A stretch of DNA of 64,000 bases from Stenogyne calaminthoides (lineage: Eukaryota > Streptophyta > Magnoliopsida > Lamiales > Lamiaceae): assembly GCA_037126765.1 (NCBI GenBank), contig JBBCBC010000012.1:1550001-1614000 (forward strand). Reading direction: 5' to 3'. The position numbers and the translations under genes are program-made. The notes beneath the pieces were generated by a model, which saw nothing but the letters and a program-made list of their open reading frames with translations, had not been told where the DNA came from and searched no databases. Numbering within the stretch: position 1 is the first letter of the stretch; each line of letters opens with the position of its first letter. Below are positions 12,301 through 24,760 of this stretch, piece after piece.

Positions 12301-15300
12301 TATTTATAATATTGTATATATCATTAGAAGTGTCCCCATACCGGTATCCTTATTTTGGATCCTTTTTGCCGAGTCCATGTATCCTAAGGTTTGGGAAATT
12401 GAGAGTTGGGCTTCTGGATATACACCCATTGCGTCAAGGCTATTTTACCTTGACAAATATCCGAAAAACCATACACTTTTGCTTGAGAATTTGTCATATA
12501 CTCTCTACATTTTAGGGAAGGCTTCTTTTTGTAGATTACGTAATTGTCATGTAAGTTTGATAAAAGAATTGTTGTTTTCTTTGAATTTTGCAGTGGCTTC
12601 ATGTATCGAATACAGTCTGGTGGCAGGATTTCCCACGATTAAGTTCTTCCAACTGTTTCTCTCTTTTCACCCAATTATCTGTGGGGGAAATCAATATAGA
12701 TTCAAAATGTGATTTTGGTGCTCAGTTGGCTGGATTTATGGCATCTCTAGTAGTTGACGTGCCTAGCCAGGCCCACTGGATCTTGGAGTTGACCAAATAT
12801 GATTTCGAAGAAGGTGCAGGATACTTGGTTGCTTCTGTACCAGGAATTCATTTGCCAAAAAGTCCTTATATATACAAGTCGAAATATAACTTGGTGGTGA
12901 GCAGTTGCTGTCGTCCTTATATTTTGTGTGCATTATTTAATATTTGACGATCTCAATCTTATAATTATTCTCTTAACTTTATCTATGATTTATTGATTTA
13001 CTTGGCAGAGTTGCTTAATGTTTTTTTTTATTTTCTAAGTGCTAATCGTCGATTGCTTTTAGGCTTATGAACATTTTTTTGAGAGTAACACTTGGGTACA
13101 CCAATTCACTGGTGCACAACTAATACTATTCAATGAAAACAACTAATATGCTTCAGCGGAAACAACTAATACTGACCAACTAATACCTTTTAGTAAAACA
13201 ACTAATACCATTTAAATATGCACTTGAGTTGCATGGTGCAACTGGTGCACCAAAAAAGAAAAATCATAGCCCTATTATAATTGCTAAGTAGGGGTAATTC
13301 TCTTGATATTTGAGTTTGCAAAAGCTCTTTGGCAGTTTTAGGTACGGGATCATTATAGTTTCTACAACTGTTATCGACTTTTTTTCACTTGAGTAGTGTT
13401 TTTTGATACAATCTATCCAATCTATGCAAGTAAAGTAAAATATCAATTACTTGACCCCTTTTTTTTTCGTATGACTCCCATCTCAGGGTAACACACACAA
13501 GCTACAGTCTTGTGGTGCAAAATTTCTGTCTTCTGTTGAAGCATCTGTAGTTGGTTTGAGTCATATTTTTCGTGTGTCTGCCGATTCTAATGGAGAGCAT
13601 TTGAAGAAGTTGGCCTCGTTTCTTGGAAAATGCCATCAGAACATGGATGGGATGTCGGAGATTGTTTTGAGGAGAGAGACAAATATACCAGCTGATGGGA
13701 ATGCTGTGAGTGTGTTCATTCCTAACCCGGAAGAATTTTCTGCGGGAGGTAAAATCTTCTTTACTTGTCAGTAACATACTCAAATGAACAACAGAAGATA
13801 TTAATATGCATATTTCAGTTAGTAAGCTCATTAGTTAATTTAGTAAGCTAAGCTCATTGGTTGAACCAGTAATGCTAAGAATAGTCTCTTCATCATCATC
13901 ATAAAACTCAAAAATGAAATTGCTGAGTTCATGATATTTCAGTCCTTATATTTTATTTAAACACATGAGATAATAATAATATTTACACAATTGTATGCGT
14001 TTAGGTTTAGGATATACTAATTGTATGTAATATTCTTGAAGTAATAATATGTTCTTTGGATCCTTTCTAAATGCTAAGACAGAAACATAATATTTAATGC
14101 ATTAAAAGTCACATGTATAGCATATGACAATTTGGAGAAATAATGAGGTATACTTAAAAACCACATTCATTTTTTTATGAACTTTACCATATTAGACAGA
14201 CGTATCACGTTCTTGGGAATTTTTGGCCCAGTTAGTAGTGTAGTTACTAATGCACCAAAATTGGCATTTACTGTTGTCTATTCTTTAGCATCAACCAATT
14301 TGGACAACATTGTCTGAAGATGGAGGATTCTTCATGCTTTAGTGTATCTCGGGATGTCAGGATGTGAAATGTTGATTGACCACTTTTTTTAAAAGTTAAA
14401 GCTTTAGAGGAATATCACTTCAATCGGTGGTCGATCTAGAAATTAATGATAGATAGAATGGGCTAGAAGTAAAAGAGTTTGGTACATAAAATTTATACTC
14501 CCTCCGTCTTTGAATAGATTTCCCATTTGCCAAAACATCCGGCTTTTATTAGTTTTCCCATATCTAAAATAGCAATAAAGTTACTCAACTCTTTCTAACT
14601 ATTATCCTACAAACATCTCTAAATTACAATGATTGGCTGTCCTAGTCCTAACATAGCATCCACTATCACACTAAAGTGTGTTTAGTTTATATATATAAAT
14701 ATATATATGTATTAAAAAGTTCTTGCGGCCAATCGTAATGAAGGCATTTAAAAATCAGCATTAGCGATATCCATTAATACTAATAATCTTCTTGATATAG
14801 ATTCTGTTCAACTTGGGTTTCTGCCAAGGAATATTGCAAAATGGGTAGCTCCAGTTTCGGACATCGGCCTTTTTTCATTTGCTGCATATATTTTTCCTAA
14901 AGAAGTCCTTGAAACTGCTGTGGAAGGAAACAACAAGAAAGTAAAACTGATTCTATATGTGTATGCGGTATGACACAATCTCAAATTTGATTCATCACCA
15001 TTACCTTCCTTCGAGTGATGTTTGTTTTGGGTTTTGAAATTTAAAACCGGTTCTACTTCGGGATTCTAATATAATAATACAACTCCACTCACTCTTACTG
15101 TCTTACACATTTTTTTAAAAAATAAGAAACAGGATTTTATTGCTGAAAATAAAGAAAAGGGATGATAAATCCCTCTCAGAGAAGTACAAACAGACAAAAC
15201 AAACAAAAATTACAAAGCCAGAATCCAACTCCTCACCTAATCAGAGAATAAAAAACCATTGAATAGCCTGTAAATAGAGTCCCATAGACTAACTCTATAT

Positions 15301-18300
15301 TTTATCCAGCCCCAAACTCCAACTCCTCAATAAATCAGAGAATAATATACCACTGAACACTCTTACACATAAATTAAATCTCACCCTCTACTCAAAAACC
15401 CCAAACAAACACCCATCTTGCTATGTATCAGCATTTCAAAATCCCCTAGATTTCAAAAACCAATTTTTTAAAGTCATTTAAAACCCAAAACAAACATCAA
15501 CTAAATGCTTTTGGTTCGTTTTTGGTTCCCTAGCTTATATGGGTTATAGGTTTTTGGTAATCATTTGTCAATTCGGTTTTGCTTTGCAGGGCTCTTCTCT
15601 TTCTTCTATGTCAGAAGCTACCCAACTTGAATATGCTTCTGCAATATGCTCACTTGTTGCTTCAAGTCAGAGATACGTAGGGCTCTGGCGAATGAAGGAG
15701 GTAAACCTTTGAACCATTAATTTATGTCATTTGATTTCTTGAAATCTTTCATGTGTCAATTATATTTCTTTCAGCTACTTCCAATTTTTTAAGGATTTGC
15801 TCTTTATGTTCATCTGATTGTCCTAATTGTAATCAATTTATTTGAAGAGTGCATGCATCCTTGATGAGGATTTTGGACATGGAATTACTGGTGTAAAGTA
15901 TATCACATACTACCTCCGTCCCAGAATAACGTGCACACCACCTTTATTATTGAGTTTTAGTGAGTGAGTTGTTTATTAGTATTTCAAATGATAAAGTGAT
16001 TTTTAAAGATGGGTGTTATAGATTTACCTCTCATCTTTTATATGCATCTTTAAAAATTACTTTATCATTTCAAATACTAATAAAAAACTCGCTCGCAAAA
16101 ACATGTGAAAACAGTAAACGTGCACGTTATCACGGGACGGAGGGAGTATTTGTTTAATAATATAGTTTCAGATTACATCTAAATGCAAATCTGTAGCAAA
16201 TCATAGAATCTACCTCAAACTTGTAGAGGAAAATGACACTCAAAGCATTATACTTCAGCTATCAGTAATTTTTTTTTTTTTAAAAAGTCTCGGTTGTACT
16301 GAGAACTGATTTGACACAATTTTTGAAATATTGAATTATTGAGTTGGGCAGTGATTACAATGGAAGGTTGCTCAAATACATAGGCAATCAACTGATTTTT
16401 CACCACTGTTTATTTTCTCAGATTTTGGGTCAATATAAGTGGCCTGAACATTTGCAATCAGAGTTCCTTTTTGGTGAGTCTCTGGTCTTTAGTAATTTGT
16501 GCTCTTTCGGAATGAAAGTTTAAGTATGATGCCTTCCAATTATGCCTATGATTTTCCCTTCTGTTTGAAGGTTCATCATCGGTTGGATGTGTAAATGCAC
16601 AATTCCTAGCAGCATTTGCAGCAGCAGCAGGAAAAACATCGATGCCCTTTTCCGACTCTGAGGAGTCCGATCCAGAAGTAAGACAATATGATTAATAAGG
16701 TTGTTTGTTACTATATTACACGTGTATTAATTGATATGAACTTGCTTTTGCCAGTGGGGCTGTTGGACTGCTAGTCAAGAGCTAAAAAATCCTTCCATAC
16801 GTATTATCTTCCCCAGCATTGAGAGAGTAAAGACCAACAGAAGTGGAATCATGGCTTCGAGGCGCATGTTGTGCTTCTCGCAGGTAGTGAAACATGCAGA
16901 AACTTGAACTGTTTGGGTATGTTTGATTTGGGATTTAGAGGATTCTAAAATTTGGATTTTAAAAATCTAGTGGATTTCAAAATCTTGATAAATAGTAATG
17001 GTGTGCTTTTGTTTTCAAATTTAATGGGGTAGAGTTTAGGGTTTATTCATGGTTTATATAACATTTCAAATCTATTGGATTTTAAAATCTTGATAAAAAA
17101 ATGTTTTGATTTGAAATGTTAGATTTGAAGGGAAAATGTTTTAAATAGTAATGTGTGTTTTGATTTGAAATGTTAGATTTAATTATGCAATTTGACTTGC
17201 TTCATTAGAAGTTCAATAGTAGCTGGTTTAGCACAGCTCCCAGTAGGGTTTAGCACAAAGATACCAGTCAATTTCATTAAAATGTGTATTCCTTCTGCCT
17301 CCTTTATTATAAACTAAATGCACTATACCACAATTAGTATAATATCATTTAATTTGATCTCAAATATATTGAACCCAAATTTTATTACATAATTTATGAT
17401 TATCATTAAGTCTAAGTAAATACTAAATAAAATTGTAATAATAGTTGATGCATCTGTTATGCATAATGCTTTACATAATAATAGTCCTAACTCATCTCTT
17501 TGCAGTTGAGTACCGAGATGTAAGTTAATACATATATTCTGAATTGTGATTTACAATATACATATTTAAGTGTTCCTTTCCCATGTATCTGCAACAACCT
17601 GTAATTCTAAACGTATTTGATTATTTTAGAAAGTGAAATCAAAATCTGGAATTCTCACATGCCACCTCATTTTCACTTTTCTTCTCATCTTGCAACCTGA
17701 GAACCCTTTTACCTTTTACCTTTAAAAGAAATGAAGCAATTTGAGTCTAAATGTTCAATTGTGATATATTGATAAATCCAACCTTATGTTGTCTAATATA
17801 TGTGGGTAGTTATTTGGGACATTCATTATATTTGACAGCTTATACACGATAGTTTTCCTCATAATCCGAGCAAGCAAGCTTAATGTAATTATTTTTACAG
17901 AAAACATGGCAGAGGCTGGAAAATGTTGGCATACTTCATGATGCAATCCCTCATCTGCGTTGCCGGGTTGGGTTTCCTATGCATGTTAAGGTATTGATTT
18001 TTTCAAATTGATACTAAAAGTGAATTTTTCAAATTGATACTAAATGGAATATTTCAGTTTAATACTAGGTTGGTTTTTTCAAATTGATACTAAATGGAAT
18101 TTTTAAAAGCGATACTAAATTGATTTTGTATAAGGCTGGGTTTTGCCTATCATTTAGTTATGGAGGAAAGGATTTTGTAGTGTAATATCAGGTCTGCATA
18201 AATAGATCAAAGAAATTCATCTGAACTCTTTAGTCTGACCAAACATAAAACAAAGATGTTTGTTAAGTTACTTGCTATGTTTCATAGTTTTCAACAGAAT

Positions 18301-19477
18301 CAAATTTATTATATTCCCAATTCAGATGACATTGTAAAATTATTTTGCCTTTTGGTCATGGAGTGATATTTGGAACATTAAGATAAATGGCATGCATAGA
18401 CGAATGTGATGATTGCAAAAGAAGTGCTAAATATTGAATTTAATACCTTTTGATGTGTGATCGAGTTTGACTAATAGTGTAATTGAATAATGGACTTGCT
18501 CTTAGCTATTCCTAGACCTGTGCAGTTCTGGTCCCTAAAGTTTATATTTTCCAGTTTTGGTCCCCCTCTTTCATTTGTATCAAATATGATTGTGAAAGTA
18601 AACTTTTACTCAAGTAGTCACATTTGGTCTCACTGTTAGTTGACCGTATGTTGACTCCACCGACTGAACCAACTATTAGATGGTTCTAAATGTACTTAAT
18701 TGTAATTATAGAAAAATAATATAATTTTAAATATTATATTTAGCACCCCATGTAGTTGATTTCATCCGTCAATGACGGTTAACTAACGGTGGGACCAAAT
18801 GTGGGAGTAAAAATGTACTTTTAGGACCAAACTTGACAGTGAGTGAAAGAGGGTGATCAAAACTGGAAAAAGGTAAACTTTAGGAGCAAAAAATGATATT
18901 ATCTCATCAGATGTTGATCATATATCTGATTAAAGATAATGAATGTTTTGTGCAGGTGGGACGAAGGCGATTCCAGTACAAGAATGGATCTTCCTCGGGA
19001 TGGGTCTATTGTGGGTCCCACAATTTCAGCGCTGCTGCCTGGGGACGTCCAATCTCAGAGAGACAATCGAATGGCAACACGAGAAACAATTCAGTACTAG
19101 GTTCTAGACTTCATATTTCTAACTACGAACTGGGTATCATTTTCATTGTGCCCCCATCAGATGCAATAAACTACTCTACTAAACAAGAAAGTCAAAACTT
19201 GGACGACATTGTTATGCCTTTCGTGGTTCCTCCACCGAAATACGGGCCAAGAGACAGGCCCGCTACTGCACAAGCAATGAGGGAGGCTTTGAAGGAAGTA
19301 AGAGAAGTGGATGAAGCTGAGCTTGCAGTTTGTGATTTGACGGAAGAGGGAATTGCAGAAGAGGAAGAAGAAGAAGAAGTTATGGAAGGTGTTCAGTACA
19401 AGGTTGTTCAGGAAAAGGAAGATGAGAAGGCTTATGCTGATAAACTATGGACTCAACTGGATTCTTCAGAAACTTGA
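9390..19477 (+). CDS. TDP1B: FHA-domain tyrosyl-DNA phosphodiesterase (TDP1-beta type), 12 exons
   Basis: Tyrosyl-DNA phosphodiesterases hydrolyse the bond between DNA and a trapped topoisomerase tyrosine, in the nucleus. I place the exons at 9390-10590, 10940-11074, 11174-11318, 12594-12896, 13487-13748, 14801-14967, 15590-15700, 16422-16473, 16571-16677, 16755-16883, 17901-17990 and 18956-19477; all junctions are GT-AG and in phase. An FHA domain lies near residues 66-150 (IGRKFE, VSKIHC, STNGAFVNG). The first catalytic HxK motif is CHHPKLIVL with TSANL (about residue 465). The second is MHVK, then GSHNFSAAAWG (about 899-930). The C-terminus is acidic. The exons total 3224 nt, one short of a multiple of three, because the frame breaks at about 10080-10087, where one base seems missing in a run of T. 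With that base the protein would be about 1074 residues. Arabidopsis has a similar FHA-containing paralogue besides TDP1-alpha. Confidence 0.88.
10711..10846. mobile_element. MITE family A (ACAACTAATAC) copy 1, TDP intron 1
   Basis: The ends CACCTGTTGCGCGGTGCAAC and GTTGCACGGTGCACCTGGTG are near inverted repeats. The core repeats AACTAATAC four to five times. Further copies are at 13097, 38316 and 47642. Confidence 0.7.
11660..12215 (+). pseudogene. hAT transposase C-terminal fossil in TDP intron 3
   Basis: The intron carries an in-frame stretch, 11666-11911, with FYSNQNDLQKAYAEYG and YVALAPFLQTLAFPLV. After a stop and frame change come AKDLVFVHCNPSRYW (about 11960-12010) and an acidic tail. 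These match the order of blocks in the C-terminal dimerisation region of plant hAT transposases. Stops, frameshifts and the lack of a catalytic core show it is a dead fragment. No terminal repeats were found, so its boundaries are approximate. Confidence 0.6.
13097..13250. mobile_element. MITE family A (ACAACTAATAC) copy 2, TDP intron 4
   Basis: It begins TACACCAATTCACTGGTGCA, repeats AACAACTAATAC, and ends GTTGCATGGTGCAACTGGTG. The same architecture as copy 1 shows that both were inserted independently into introns of one gene. Confidence 0.7.
14501..14800. repeat. Truncated Stowaway-like end in TDP intron 5
   Basis: CTCCCTCCGTCTTTGAATAG after TA at about 14500 looks like a Stowaway terminus. 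The matching right end (GACGGAGGGAG) is not found, so the element is probably truncated. The rest of the stretch to the next exon is AT-rich. Confidence 0.35.
15016..15500. mobile_element. MITE family C copy 1, TDP intron 6, with nested insert
   Basis: The inverted ends are GTGATGTTTGTTTTGGGTTT and AAACCCAAAACAAACATCA. Its right half (CCCCTAGATTTCAAAAACCA) matches the element in CLPD intron 3. A second insertion at 15111-15361 splits it. Confidence 0.65.
15111..15361 (-). mobile_element. Retroposed insert with 9-bp target duplication
   Basis: The insert is flanked by CTTACACAT at 15102-15110 and 15362-15370. It starts with a T run and then TTATTGCTGAAAATAAAG, so on the minus strand it ends in an A-rich tail after AATAAAATC. 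That pattern fits a 5'-truncated LINE or other reverse-transcribed insert. No coding domain is left. Confidence 0.5.
15910..16146. mobile_element. Stowaway (Tc1/mariner) MITE, TDP intron 7
   Basis: The ends CTACCTCCGTCCCAGAATAA and GGGACGGAGGGAG are inverted repeats flanked by TA (15908-15909, 16147-16148). The element is an almost complete palindrome: internal TTTCAAATGATAAAGTGATT pairs with AATTACTTTATCATTTCAAA. Confidence 0.85.
17991..18130. repeat. Minisatellite after TDP exon 11
   Basis: The unit TTTTTCAAATTGATACTAAA, with spacers, repeats about five times, starting a few bases after the exon 11 splice donor. Confidence 0.6.
18526..18892. mobile_element. Foldback MITE, TDP intron 11
   Basis: CTGGTCCCTAAAGTTTATAT and CCAGTTTTGGTCCCCCTCTT on the left are inverted on the right (AGAGGGTGATCAAAACTGG; TAAACTTTAGGAGC). 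A central inverted pair is TAGTTGACCGT / ACGGTTAACTA. It ends about 65 bases before exon 12. Confidence 0.7.
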
Positions 19478-22400
19478 TGAATATTAGTACACGGTTTTTT
19501 TATCCTTCTGCTTATAAGAAAATTTTCAAAATATTGAAAATTGGCATTTAATCAAAGTGGGAGTGAGTGCTCTTGAGAGTTGCTATTGTGTGTTTGTAAT
19601 TTGTAATATGAAATTTTGTTATGAGACGTCTCATATTATTCATCAATTAGAAAAGAAAATTTCAAATCAGATTGATGAATAAAGTGATGATATGCAAATT
19701 TATATACTACATTTTACAATTTAATGTTGTCTCGTGTCACATTAAAATTTGTATTAATATTAAGGGTGTGTTTGGATTTAGAGTTAGGATTGATTTGTTA
19801 TGATTGGATTGTGTGGGATTGCACTATTCACATGTGTTTTTGTTGGGCATTATATGTTGTATGATTTATAGGATTGTGTATTAGATAATTAGTCATATAT
19901 TGTGTAGTAAATTGTTTGGATTGTAGGATTAATTTTAATTTTGCAATGGTTTACCCCAAATACCCTTTTATTTTTTAAATGAATTTTTTTTTGTCTTATT
20001 TTTGCAATGGTTTACGTTTTGTCTTGTTTATACCCTTCTCAATTATTTGCAGTAGGGTTACAATTTGTCTTCCACTTCCGCCCACACGTCCACTTCCGCC
20101 CACACGTCACCCGCCGCCCACATTTTCCATCTCCCACAGACGATTCACGCCCGTGACCTCTCTGACTTCTCCCCTTTTCCACGCCGGTAGATTTTACCGA
20201 TCCGTTAATTTCTCCACTATTTGCTCTTCGACGACAGCCGGACGCTTCATCCGTCTTCCCTCTTCGACAACAGACGGAGTAAACCGAACCAGGTATGTTA
20301 TTGTTTGTTTGGCTGATTTATTTTGGCATTTAGTAGAGGGTTTAGGATTAATTGTGATTTTTGGTCTTTTGGGTTTAGGGCACTCCTTCTCATAGGCTAG
20401 CTAATTTTTTTGGGTTTCCGATATTGGGTAAAACACACTCTTATAATTGAGTTATTTTTGGCCTATTCTATATTTCTAAGTTTTGATATAATTGCCTGAT
20501 ACGGTTTATAGGTTAGTTGCATATGGTAGATTTACAAGGAGCAAACGACACCGCACACCGCAAGCTGAAAAAATAAGTTCAAAGTAAATTAGTGTTGTCG
20601 AAATAGAAAGTAGGATTCACGGCTTTGTTGACTTTTTAAAGGGGCGGAGGGTGGAGATTGTGAGGGTAGAGATTGTAAGATTCTTTTTCATATTTGGAGT
20701 GTACAACTTGAAATGAGACGGACCGAAATGAAAAGTGTATAACTTCAAATGGGACGGAGCGAGTAGTAAGAATCACTTTTTTTAAGTTGAGAGCTGGGAG
20801 GGAGCTCCTTCCCAAGAAGTGATTCTGCCAAAAAAAAAAAAAAAAACAGTTGCGAACACACCTGTAGTTGGATTGAAGCCCTTACACTTATGAATCATAT
20901 AATATAGTAAATGAGATTTGATAGTCATAGTATTTGTTATAATAAAATTATCTTTCCATACCTCTCGTGTTTAACAAAGCCAAATATTATTATGTGATTG
21001 AGGTAACACTACAGTGTGTTTGGCTAATTGAACAGGAACTAGTTTTCTGGAGAGAATGCAAAGAATATTCTCAAAATTCACTGAAACAAATTTGGATGGA
21101 GGAAGTTTCTGTGTTTTCTGTAATCACCTTTTATACAAGGCGAGAGTCTAACTTTCATTAACAATATTTATTTTCCGTCAGATTTTCTTTAATCAGTAGT
21201 CTTGTCTTGTGCGAGACAGAGCTCTGTTTTAGTATTTAAATTAAATTTTATTTTAGAATAGGATTAATTCTAAATAAATATATTACATCAAATATCAATT
21301 TAATCACGACCTTCAAAATTATTATATAAAAGTTAAATCTTTGATGTTGTTGCAAATTAATACATGTTTTGTTATATCAGACTACAAATAACATGAAATG
21401 TTTAAATCATAAATATAAAAAATATTAAAAAAGTGAATTAAAAATAAAAAATAAAAAATAAAATAAATAAAATCTAAAAAAATAAAATAAATTATTTAAA
21501 TCTAAATTACAAACCTTAAAAACTAATTCTCGCCGTCAATGTTTCAAAATTAAATATGTTTCCATGTTCCAAAATTAAACAAAATTAAATGTAATCTCTC
21601 AGTTTCTCTTCCCCTTCAGTCCACCCGTTGTCTATTGTCACTCCCTCAACCCCTCACTTGTTGTTCTTATCACAGTCTACCTCCTTAAATTAAATTTGTG
21701 AATTGTTTATTGAGATTCGATCAATTTTATGAAATGGATAGAAATTTATTTGTAATTTGAGATTGATTTTATTTTAATTATTATTTATTTGATGTGTAAT
21801 TCTGCAAATTTGAGGTAGAATTTTTTTCCCCCTACAAATTTGAACCAAATTCGCGTATGTGATTTTGGGGATAGAGATTTATTTTGGGGATTATGTGATT
21901 TGGTGCAAAATTCAATTTTGGGGATTCACAAAACTCAAATTTGGGGTGAAGTATGTGGTTTTGCGATTATAAGGGTTTTGAATTTTGCAGAACCAATTGA
22001 CTTTTTGGGGAAGATGTGGAGGTGCAAGAGCGAAGATGAAGGGATGATGAAAATGAACTGTTTGGTTTTAACTTCTTTTAATTATTATTTTTTGTTTTAA
22101 TTTATTTCAAAAGTGTTAATGATAAAAGATGTGTAATAAGATGTGTAATATGATGTGGAATAATTAAAAAATAATATTTAATATGTATCATCCTAACTGG
22201 CAAATATACACATGCTCCGGTGAGCAATACCACCTCTTCACGGTCGGAGGAAAAAATCGATTTGCAACAATATCAAATATTGAACTTTAATACAATAATT
22301 TTAAAGGTCGTGATTAAATTGATATTTGAATAAACGGTTGTGTATTTATTTAGAATTAACTCTTTAAAATATATTTTGGGTAGGATCACAAATCAATATA

Positions 22401-22905
22401 TCATAAAGTATACTTATATATAATTGAATATGACGATAGGTTGGCATTTTTTTGTCATTTATATATATGAACCGAGGAAGGTTCCATTTTTTTGTCATTT
22501 ATATATGTGCGTAGAGAAGGTTCCATGGGAAAATTCCATTCAGGATGAATGAAAATTTCACATGAGTATGTCTAGCGTGAAAATTTTCATGTATGGAAAT
22601 CTATAAAATTATTCTAAATCAACCATCTACATCATAAACACTAAATAATAAATCATAAATTATGACTTATTCAAGCATGGTGAACCATGAATCAATTGGG
22701 CCGAGTGAACCATGAACCACTCAATTTTGTCTTACCTTCACCAATTACAGAATTTGATTGTAAATTAAAGTTTTTTCATGTATGAAAATTTTTATACTAA
22801 ACTTTGTCATTTCACCTTGATGCCTAACTATTTGAAGTGGAGTGGGGCTTCAATTTTTTCTTAGCTTCTATTTTCTTCTCATAAAAGAATTCAAACTTTT
22901 AAATA
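19478..22905. other. Intergenic, repeat-rich, no gene supported
   Basis: At about 19762, AAGGGTGTGTTTGGATTTAG after TTA looks like one Tourist-type end without a clear partner. At 20080-20110, CCACTTCCGCCCACACGTC is tandemly repeated in a GC-rich patch. At about 20745, GGGACGGAGCGAGTA looks like a lone Stowaway end. At 22445-22520 a block containing TTTTTTTGTCATTTATATAT is duplicated. The 138-codon frame at 19979 is low-complexity and not supported as a gene. Confidence 0.5.
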
Positions 22906-23389
22906 AAGGTCAAATGATTAAATCTAGCCCATATTTTTTGGTTTTCATCAAATTTAGCAAATATTTTTTTTTTCAAATTTAGCATTTACTTTCACTTAAT
23001 ATTTAAATATATTCTGATTCATCATTTTCGACAAGGTCTGTCCGATATGGTCGCCAAAATTCATCTGTCTTGCTGACGTGCAACTATTAAAATAAAAAAA
23101 TAAAAAATATCACCACCTGAGATTAAAATACATGAATTATAAAATTATCTCGGTCACTATTTTTTAATTTGAAGTGGTGATATTTTTTATTTTTTTTATT
23201 TTAATATTTACACATCATTAAGACAAGTTAACTCTGATGACCACATTAGATGAACCTTGCCGAAAATGGTGACCCGGGATGTTTTTAAGTATTAAGTGAA
23301 AGCATGTGCTAAATTTGGAGAGAGAAAAAAATATTTGCTAAAATTGATGAAAAACCAAAAATATGTTCTAAATTTAATTATTTGGCCTT
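22906..23389. mobile_element. Long foldback MITE
   Basis: The two halves are inverted copies for more than 200 bp. The left end AAGGTCAAATGATTAAATCT pairs with the right end AATTAAATTTAG...GGCCTT. Inner pairs include TTTTGGTTTTTCATCA-type blocks and TCATTTTCGACAAGGT / ACCTTGCCGAAAATGGTGA. AAATA flanks both sides and may be the target duplication. No ORF. Confidence 0.75.
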
Positions 23390-23790
23390 AAATAAAAGAA
23401 AAGGAAAGAAAAAAAGAAATTAGAATAAATAAATAAAATATTTAAAATTTTCTCAAGAGAATAATAATAATTAAGTAGCAAACAAAATAAGCAATTCTTT
23501 TCATTATGTGCTTTGTAATTCTTTGAACATCCGAGTCTCCAAGTCATTCCTTCCTTTTTGGCGTCTTGGATTTAACTACAATTTGTTCATTTAGTTGGAT
23601 TGCGTGCATATAACCCCCACCTACCATTTATTCCATTATATTTTATACAAATACTACAATCCATTTCAATAATAATCAAACACAAAACAAACATTTTAAT
23701 TTACATCGTATGTTTCGTACCCAATGGTTCGCTGTCTTTTAGTATGTGAACTACTAATTTAGCCGATGCACAACTCTAGTGTATTATATA

Positions 23791-24627
23791 CTAGTTTAGT
23801 GTTCGCGTGTTACGCGGTTTTCTAATTAAAAATTGCAGCATTTTCAATAAATAATATATTTAATAATTAAAAATATAAATATGTGCATAAATGCACTACA
23901 TATGAATTAATAATTTTTTAAGGTGTATATTAGTAAATTTTCTTAAACCTTTGAATAAGATTATTGTGTCAAATATTATTTATCCATGTTAATATAAAGT
24001 TGAAACCTACAAATCAAAACAAAATAAATTGACTAAGAAAAGACTAATAAATTAATTAACATGTAATAATAAAAAAAAAGTGAATGAATTATAATATAAA
24101 ATATTTTTACCACATAAATTATCTTAAGATATACATAAGAGCAATTATAAAATAAAATTATTTATTAAGAAATTAATAATTGAATATAATTCACACTAAG
24201 ATAAAATACATTTGGAATGAATATTTTATTTAAGTCAAACAAAAATTACCAAAAAAAAGATAAATGAATAATATTATATACTTAAATAAAACATAAAATA
24301 ATAAATATAAATTACACATTTTATAAAAATAACACATAAAAATGACATGTGTACTCAAATTTCTCATTGAATGACACATAGGTTAAATTAACATGGAGTT
24401 GACACATCATTAAAAAAAACTCCCTATTAGTATATAGAGGGATATATAGGAAATTGTTTAGGATATACAAAAATAGAAGTACACATAGGATTTATTTTTA
24501 GTGACATGTAGGATTTATTATGAATGACATGTACACTAAACTTCTCCTAGAATGACACATAGATTAAATCAATGTAGAGTTGACACATCATCAAGAAAAA
24601 CTCGATCCCTATTAGTAATATAGGGGA
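23791..24627 (-). mobile_element. Non-autonomous Helitron with two candidate 5' ends
   Basis: Read on the minus strand, the 3' end is a CGCGT-AAC-ACGCG hairpin (23804-23816), then AACACTAAACTAG, then a host T. The hairpin-then-CTAG arrangement is the Helitron 3' signature. Two possible 5' termini begin TCCCTCTATATACTAATAGG (from 24442) and TCCCCTATATTACTAATAGG (from 24627), each preceded by A. The intervening block is a direct duplication: the segment near 24343-24430 resembles that near 24525-24615. No Rep/helicase gene is present. Confidence 0.7.
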
Positions 24628-24760
24628 TTTAGATATATGTTAATATAGAGAGATATTTAGAAATATATATTATACACAATACTTAAAAATGGTGATAGGT
24701 TGATAGCTTGTCTCATTGGATCGAGTTAGTGATTTAAGTGTCTATTAATTAAACCACAAA

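Noticed and set aside
12258..12712. Frames of 85 and 111 codons just before TDP exon 4
   Set aside because: They cover intron 3 and the wrong frame of exon 4; the exon 4 frame LHVSNTVWWQDF is the conserved one.
19979..20395. 138-codon frame with Pro/Thr repeats
   Set aside because: It arises from a tandem CCACTTCCGCCCACACG repeat, has no domain and no gene-like neighbours.
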